In this document: piece by piece, positions 4,838-7,157 of the stretch
Layout of the letters: the number at the start of each line of letters is the position of its first letter
How positions within the stretch are numbered: the stretch's first letter is position 1
Source: an uncultured Collinsella sp.
Lineage (GTDB): Bacteria; Actinomycetota; Coriobacteriia; Coriobacteriales; Coriobacteriaceae
Direction: 5' to 3'
Assembly: GCA_900754275.1 (NCBI GenBank)
Contig: CAAECF010000015.1
Coordinates: 1 to 7,157, forward strand
Length of the DNA stretch: 7,157 nt
Program-made: the position numbers and the translations under genes
Notes under the pieces: generated by a model
Database searches by the model: none
Told to the model about the DNA's origin: nothing
What the model saw: the letters and a program-made list of their open reading frames with translations, nothing else

Positions 4838-6280
4838 CTATCGACCTCCCTGCGGCGCCGCATCATCGCGCATGAGCTCGGCCAGCGCCTCGCGATCGAT
4901 ACGCAGCGCATCGCCGCCGACTGGGTCGAGCGAATCGTCCTGTCCGGCGAGATCTTTGGCCTGTTTGCGCTCCGCACGGGAAAGGCCCCGCTCGCGATAC
5001 TTTTGCGAATGAGCGGTGTACATGTTGATGAACAGGATGACCAGGAAGCTAAACACGATCACGACGACGACCCAAAAGAGGGCCACCGACGTGTTGCCGC
5101 CCATCCACTCAAAGTAGATGGCAATGGGAATGGTCTGCGTAATACCGGCGTAGTTGCCCGCAAAGAACAGGGTGCAGCCAAACTCGCCCATCGCGCGGGC
5201 AAAGGCGAGTACCGTGCCGGCGGCAATCGAGGGCCAGCCAAGCGGCATCATAAGCTTGGTAAAGATGCGACGCTCGGACCAGCCCAGCGTGCGCGCCGCA
5301 TCGAGCATTTGCGTGTCGAGGCTCTCAAAGGCACCGAGGGCCGTTCGATAGACCAGGGGGAACGACACCACCACGGCAGAGATCACCGCCGCAGGCCACG
5401 TAAAGACAATCGAGATACCGTGCGCGATAAGCCACTGGCCCACCCCGGTCGAGCGGCCAAACAGCATGAGGAGCAGAAAGCCGCAGACCGTGGGCGGCAG
5501 CACCATAGGGATGGTAAAGACCGAGTCGAGCAGGCCCTTGATGCGACTCGAGGTACCCATAGTCTTCCACGCGGCGAACAGGCCCAGCGCAAAGGAGATC
5601 AGCAGGGCAAGGCCGCTCGTTTTTATGGACACCCAAAACGGGCGATAGTCGATGTCGCACAAAAAGGAGGTCAGAGAGGTCCAGGGCCCCTGCTCATCCC
5701 GCAATACGACAGACGATGCTTCTACCATTTGAGCGCTATCAAGCCAACGCGCGCCGCCCTTGGCATCACCCGAGTCTGATGCAATCACCACATAGCGGTC
5801 CCCATCCGCACCGCGCTCGTCAAAGCCATAGGTATACCCGCCGGAATCAAACGTTGTTTCCGCCGTGACATACCAAGGAAGATCCACGTCCCCCAGCTGC
5901 GCACCTCCCATGCAGTTTGCGCTGTCGAGCTTACAGACGAGGGCCTTGAGACCCGATACGCACTCGTTGTCCTGCGGATCCAATCCATACTTCTCGACCG
6001 CCTTGGGCGATATCCACACCACAACGCGATCGGCAGCAGGCGCCACCACAAGGTCCACGTCCTCGTCAACGGGAAACCGGTAGCCCTCAGGCTGGCCCTC
6101 CATGGCACGAGCGGTCCCCTTGGCCAACCGCTCAAAACCCTCGATCCCATAGGAAAGCCCATGAGCGGTCGCAGCAGCCTGGGCCCCGTCCTCAGCGTCC
6201 CCAGCAAACGCAAATCCCGGCACCCAGCAAAGCGCGAAGGTCAAAGCACAGGCGACAAGCATGCGGAATCTATTAAGCAC
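4838..6280 (-). CDS. modB: Molybdate ABC transporter permease ModB with a large N-terminal extracytoplasmic domain, 480 aa
   Basis: The C-terminal half is a typical ModB: about five membrane helices (near 219-237, 253-275, 290-312, 350-373, 398-420), the EAA loop DAARTLGWSERRIFTKLMMP (327-346) that docks on ModC, and the hallmark GEFGCTLFFAGN (365-376) followed by TQTIPIAIY. ModB permeases are usually about 220-270 residues. Here about 185 extra residues (27-210) precede the first permease helix, behind a Sec signal-like segment (MLNRFRMLVACALTFALCW, then AFA-GD near 26/27). The added domain has four cysteines (107, 116, 123, 208) and is not recognised. Five helices put this domain outside and the charged tail (421-480) inside, agreeing with positively charged inner loops. 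The start chosen is GTG 6278-6280, with TTGGAG at 6287-6292, because it yields a clean signal peptide. An upstream in-frame GTG at 6347-6349 overlaps the modA stop but would put a polar lead before the signal segment. Confidence 0.9.
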   Translation of the reverse strand: MLNRFRMLVACALTFALCWVPGFAFAGDAEDGAQAAATAHGLSYGIEGFERLAKGTARAMEGQPEGYRFPVDEDVDLVVAPAADRVVVWISPKAVEKYGLDPQDNECVSGLKALVCKLDSANCMGGAQLGDVDLPWYVTAETTFDSGGYTYGFDERGADGDRYVVIASDSGDAKGGARWLDSAQMVEASSVVLRDEQGPWTSLTSFLCDIDYRPFWVSIKTSGLALLISFALGLFAAWKTMGTSSRIKGLLDSVFTIPMVLPPTVCGFLLLMLFGRSTGVGQWLIAHGISIVFTWPAAVISAVVVSFPLVYRTALGAFESLDTQMLDAARTLGWSERRIFTKLMMPLGWPSIAAGTVLAFARAMGEFGCTLFFAGNYAGITQTIPIAIYFEWMGGNTSVALFWVVVVIVFSFLVILFINMYTAHSQKYRERGLSRAERKQAKDLAGQDDSLDPVGGDALRIDREALAELMRDDAAPQGGR

Positions 6281-6286
6281 GAAAAG

Positions 6287-6292
6287 CTCCAA
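6287..6292 (-). promoter_or_regulatory. Ribosome binding site that decides the modB start
   Basis: TTGGAG on the minus strand lies six bases before GTG 6278-6280 and supports that codon rather than the upstream GTG at 6347-6349. The 68-base gap between modA and modB shows no clear hairpin or promoter. Confidence 0.55.
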
Positions 6293-6348
6293 GCGAATAC
6301 AAGGACGGAGTGAAACACAAAACGATGGAATTATCGCGCCAAGCCGCA

Positions 6349-7157
6349 CTACGCGGAAAGCTCAAAGCCGTACTTGGCCCAAATCTTCTGAGCCTTCTTG
6401 TTGGTCAGGCAGAAGTCGATGAACGCCTTGGCCTCGTCGGCGTGCTCGGAGCTCTCGGCAACGGCACCCGGGTACACGATGGGCTTGTGCGAGTCCTCGG
6501 GGCACACGAAGGCCTCCTCGATGCCGTCGTAGCGGAAGATGTCGGAGCTGTAGACAAAACCAGCCACGCAGTCGCCCGTAGAGACGTAAGACGCAGCAGT
6601 GCCGACCTTGTCGGCCAGGGCCACCTTGTCGGCGATCTCGGGAGCATACTCGCCGTCGTCGCCCTCGGTGCCGGTGTAGAGGCCCACAGAAGCCAGCGCC
6701 TGGTTGGCGTACTTGCCGGCGGGAACGGTCTTGGCGTCGCCAATGGCGATCTTGCCGTCCAGATTCGCGACGTCGGCGATGGCCTCGACCTTGGTGTCGG
6801 AGCCCTCGGCGCGAATGATCACAAGGTCGTTGACGAACATGTCCTCACGCGTATCGACGTCGACGAGCTCGGCGGCCTCGGCGTCGTCCATGGTGCCCTT
6901 GGAGGCCGTGATGAGCACGTCGACGGCGGCACCGGCGCGCATCTGCTCGACAAGGTCGCCAGACGCCTTAAACTGCGTGTCGGCAAACGTAGTGCCGGTC
7001 TGCTCGGTGTAGAGCTCCTGAACCTCGGGCAGGGCCTTCTCGAGCGAGTTGGCGGCAAAGACCTGCAGCTCGACAGCCTTCTTCTTAGAGGAAGACTTGG
7101 CGGAGCCGGCATCGGATCCGGCCGGCTCGGACGTCTTGCTGCCCGAGCAGCCAGCAA
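6349..7157 (-). CDS. modA: Molybdate-binding lipoprotein ModA, N-terminal signal cut by the window edge
   Basis: Reading the minus strand from the right edge gives 268 codons before TAG at 6349-6351. The visible part opens with AGCSGS, the end of a lipobox whose preceding codon ends in TT (Phe, Leu, Ile or Val). The protein is therefore a lipoprotein anchored through Cys3 of the visible sequence, and only about 20 signal residues are missing. A Ser/Lys/Gly/Ala-rich linker (4-26) tethers the binding domain. ModA landmarks are VFAANSLEKALPEV (32-45, oxyanion-contact Ser37), FKASGDLVEQMRAGAAVDV (62-80, Ser65), ITASKGTMDDA (81-91) and GFVYSSD (198-204, Tyr201 at the usual ligand-tyrosine position). 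The end, AKAFIDFCLTNKKAQKIWAKYGF, is typical. It captures molybdate or tungstate outside the membrane and delivers it to ModB. An internal ATG at 6940-6942 is not the start because the conserved N-lobe precedes it. It is the first gene of modABC; its promoter lies outside the window. Confidence 0.93.
   Translation of the reverse strand, partial: AGCSGSKTSEPAGSDAGSAKSSSKKKAVELQVFAANSLEKALPEVQELYTEQTGTTFADTQFKASGDLVEQMRAGAAVDVLITASKGTMDDAEAAELVDVDTREDMFVNDLVIIRAEGSDTKVEAIADVANLDGKIAIGDAKTVPAGKYANQALASVGLYTGTEGDDGEYAPEIADKVALADKVGTAASYVSTGDCVAGFVYSSDIFRYDGIEEAFVCPEDSHKPIVYPGAVAESSEHADEAKAFIDFCLTNKKAQKIWAKYGFELSA

Noticed and set aside
5003..5779. 258-codon plus-strand frame rich in Arg, His, Gly and Asp
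   Set aside because: Composition is typical of the reverse of a membrane protein gene; it is antisense to modB.
6281..6349. Earlier modB start at GTG 6347-6349
   Set aside because: It would add 23 residues before a clean signal segment. The GTG at 6278-6280 has a well-placed TTGGAG and gives a standard signal peptide. The upstream start cannot be fully excluded because it overlaps the modA stop.
1..7157. CRISPR array, tRNA or rRNA gene, insertion sequence
   Set aside because: No regularly spaced direct repeats, no tRNA cloverleaf or rRNA-like sequence, and no transposase-like protein were seen; the only repeats are the two palindromes and the promoter dyads.

Overview
The window looks like chromosomal DNA of a GC-rich anaerobe. 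All convincing genes lie on the minus strand, so transcription runs from high to low coordinates. Coding style, family content and a long palindromic intergenic repeat suggest a Coriobacteriia actinobacterium such as Collinsella. That taxonomic call is inference from general impression and was not tested.

Right part (about 3716-7157): a molybdate ABC transporter operon in the order modA-modB-modC. ModA is a substrate-binding lipoprotein cut by the right window edge just upstream of its lipobox. ModB is a permease carrying an unusual extracytoplasmic domain of about 185 residues at its N-terminus. ModC is the ATPase. A good stem-loop with a U-rich tail closes the operon after modC.

Middle (about 3335-3715): a non-coding control region. 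It holds two sigma70-like promoter candidates pointing left, three inverted repeats placed over them, and a possible 22-codon leader ORF with a very strong ribosome binding site. A hairpin spans the leader's stop codon, and another small hairpin surrounds the ribosome binding site of the next gene.

Left part (1-3334): two tandem paralogues of the 2-hydroxyacyl-CoA dehydratase / double-cubane-cluster protein family (427 and 387 aa), followed by one ATP-dependent activator of the HgdC/YjiL type that runs off the left edge. The 387-aa protein and the activator strongly resemble the E. coli YjiM/YjiL pair. By family knowledge, the activator hydrolyses ATP to inject low-potential electrons into the iron-sulfur cluster of its partner. 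The physiological substrate of this branch is not known. Each paralogue is followed by a copy of the same imperfect palindrome of about 100 bp, in intergenic gaps of nearly equal length (154 and 155 bp).

The most interesting items are the duplicated double-cubane proteins sharing one activator, the paired palindromes, the ModB fusion and the layered leader region. The transporter and the reductase genes are separated by a terminator and new promoters, so their adjacency alone does not show a shared function.
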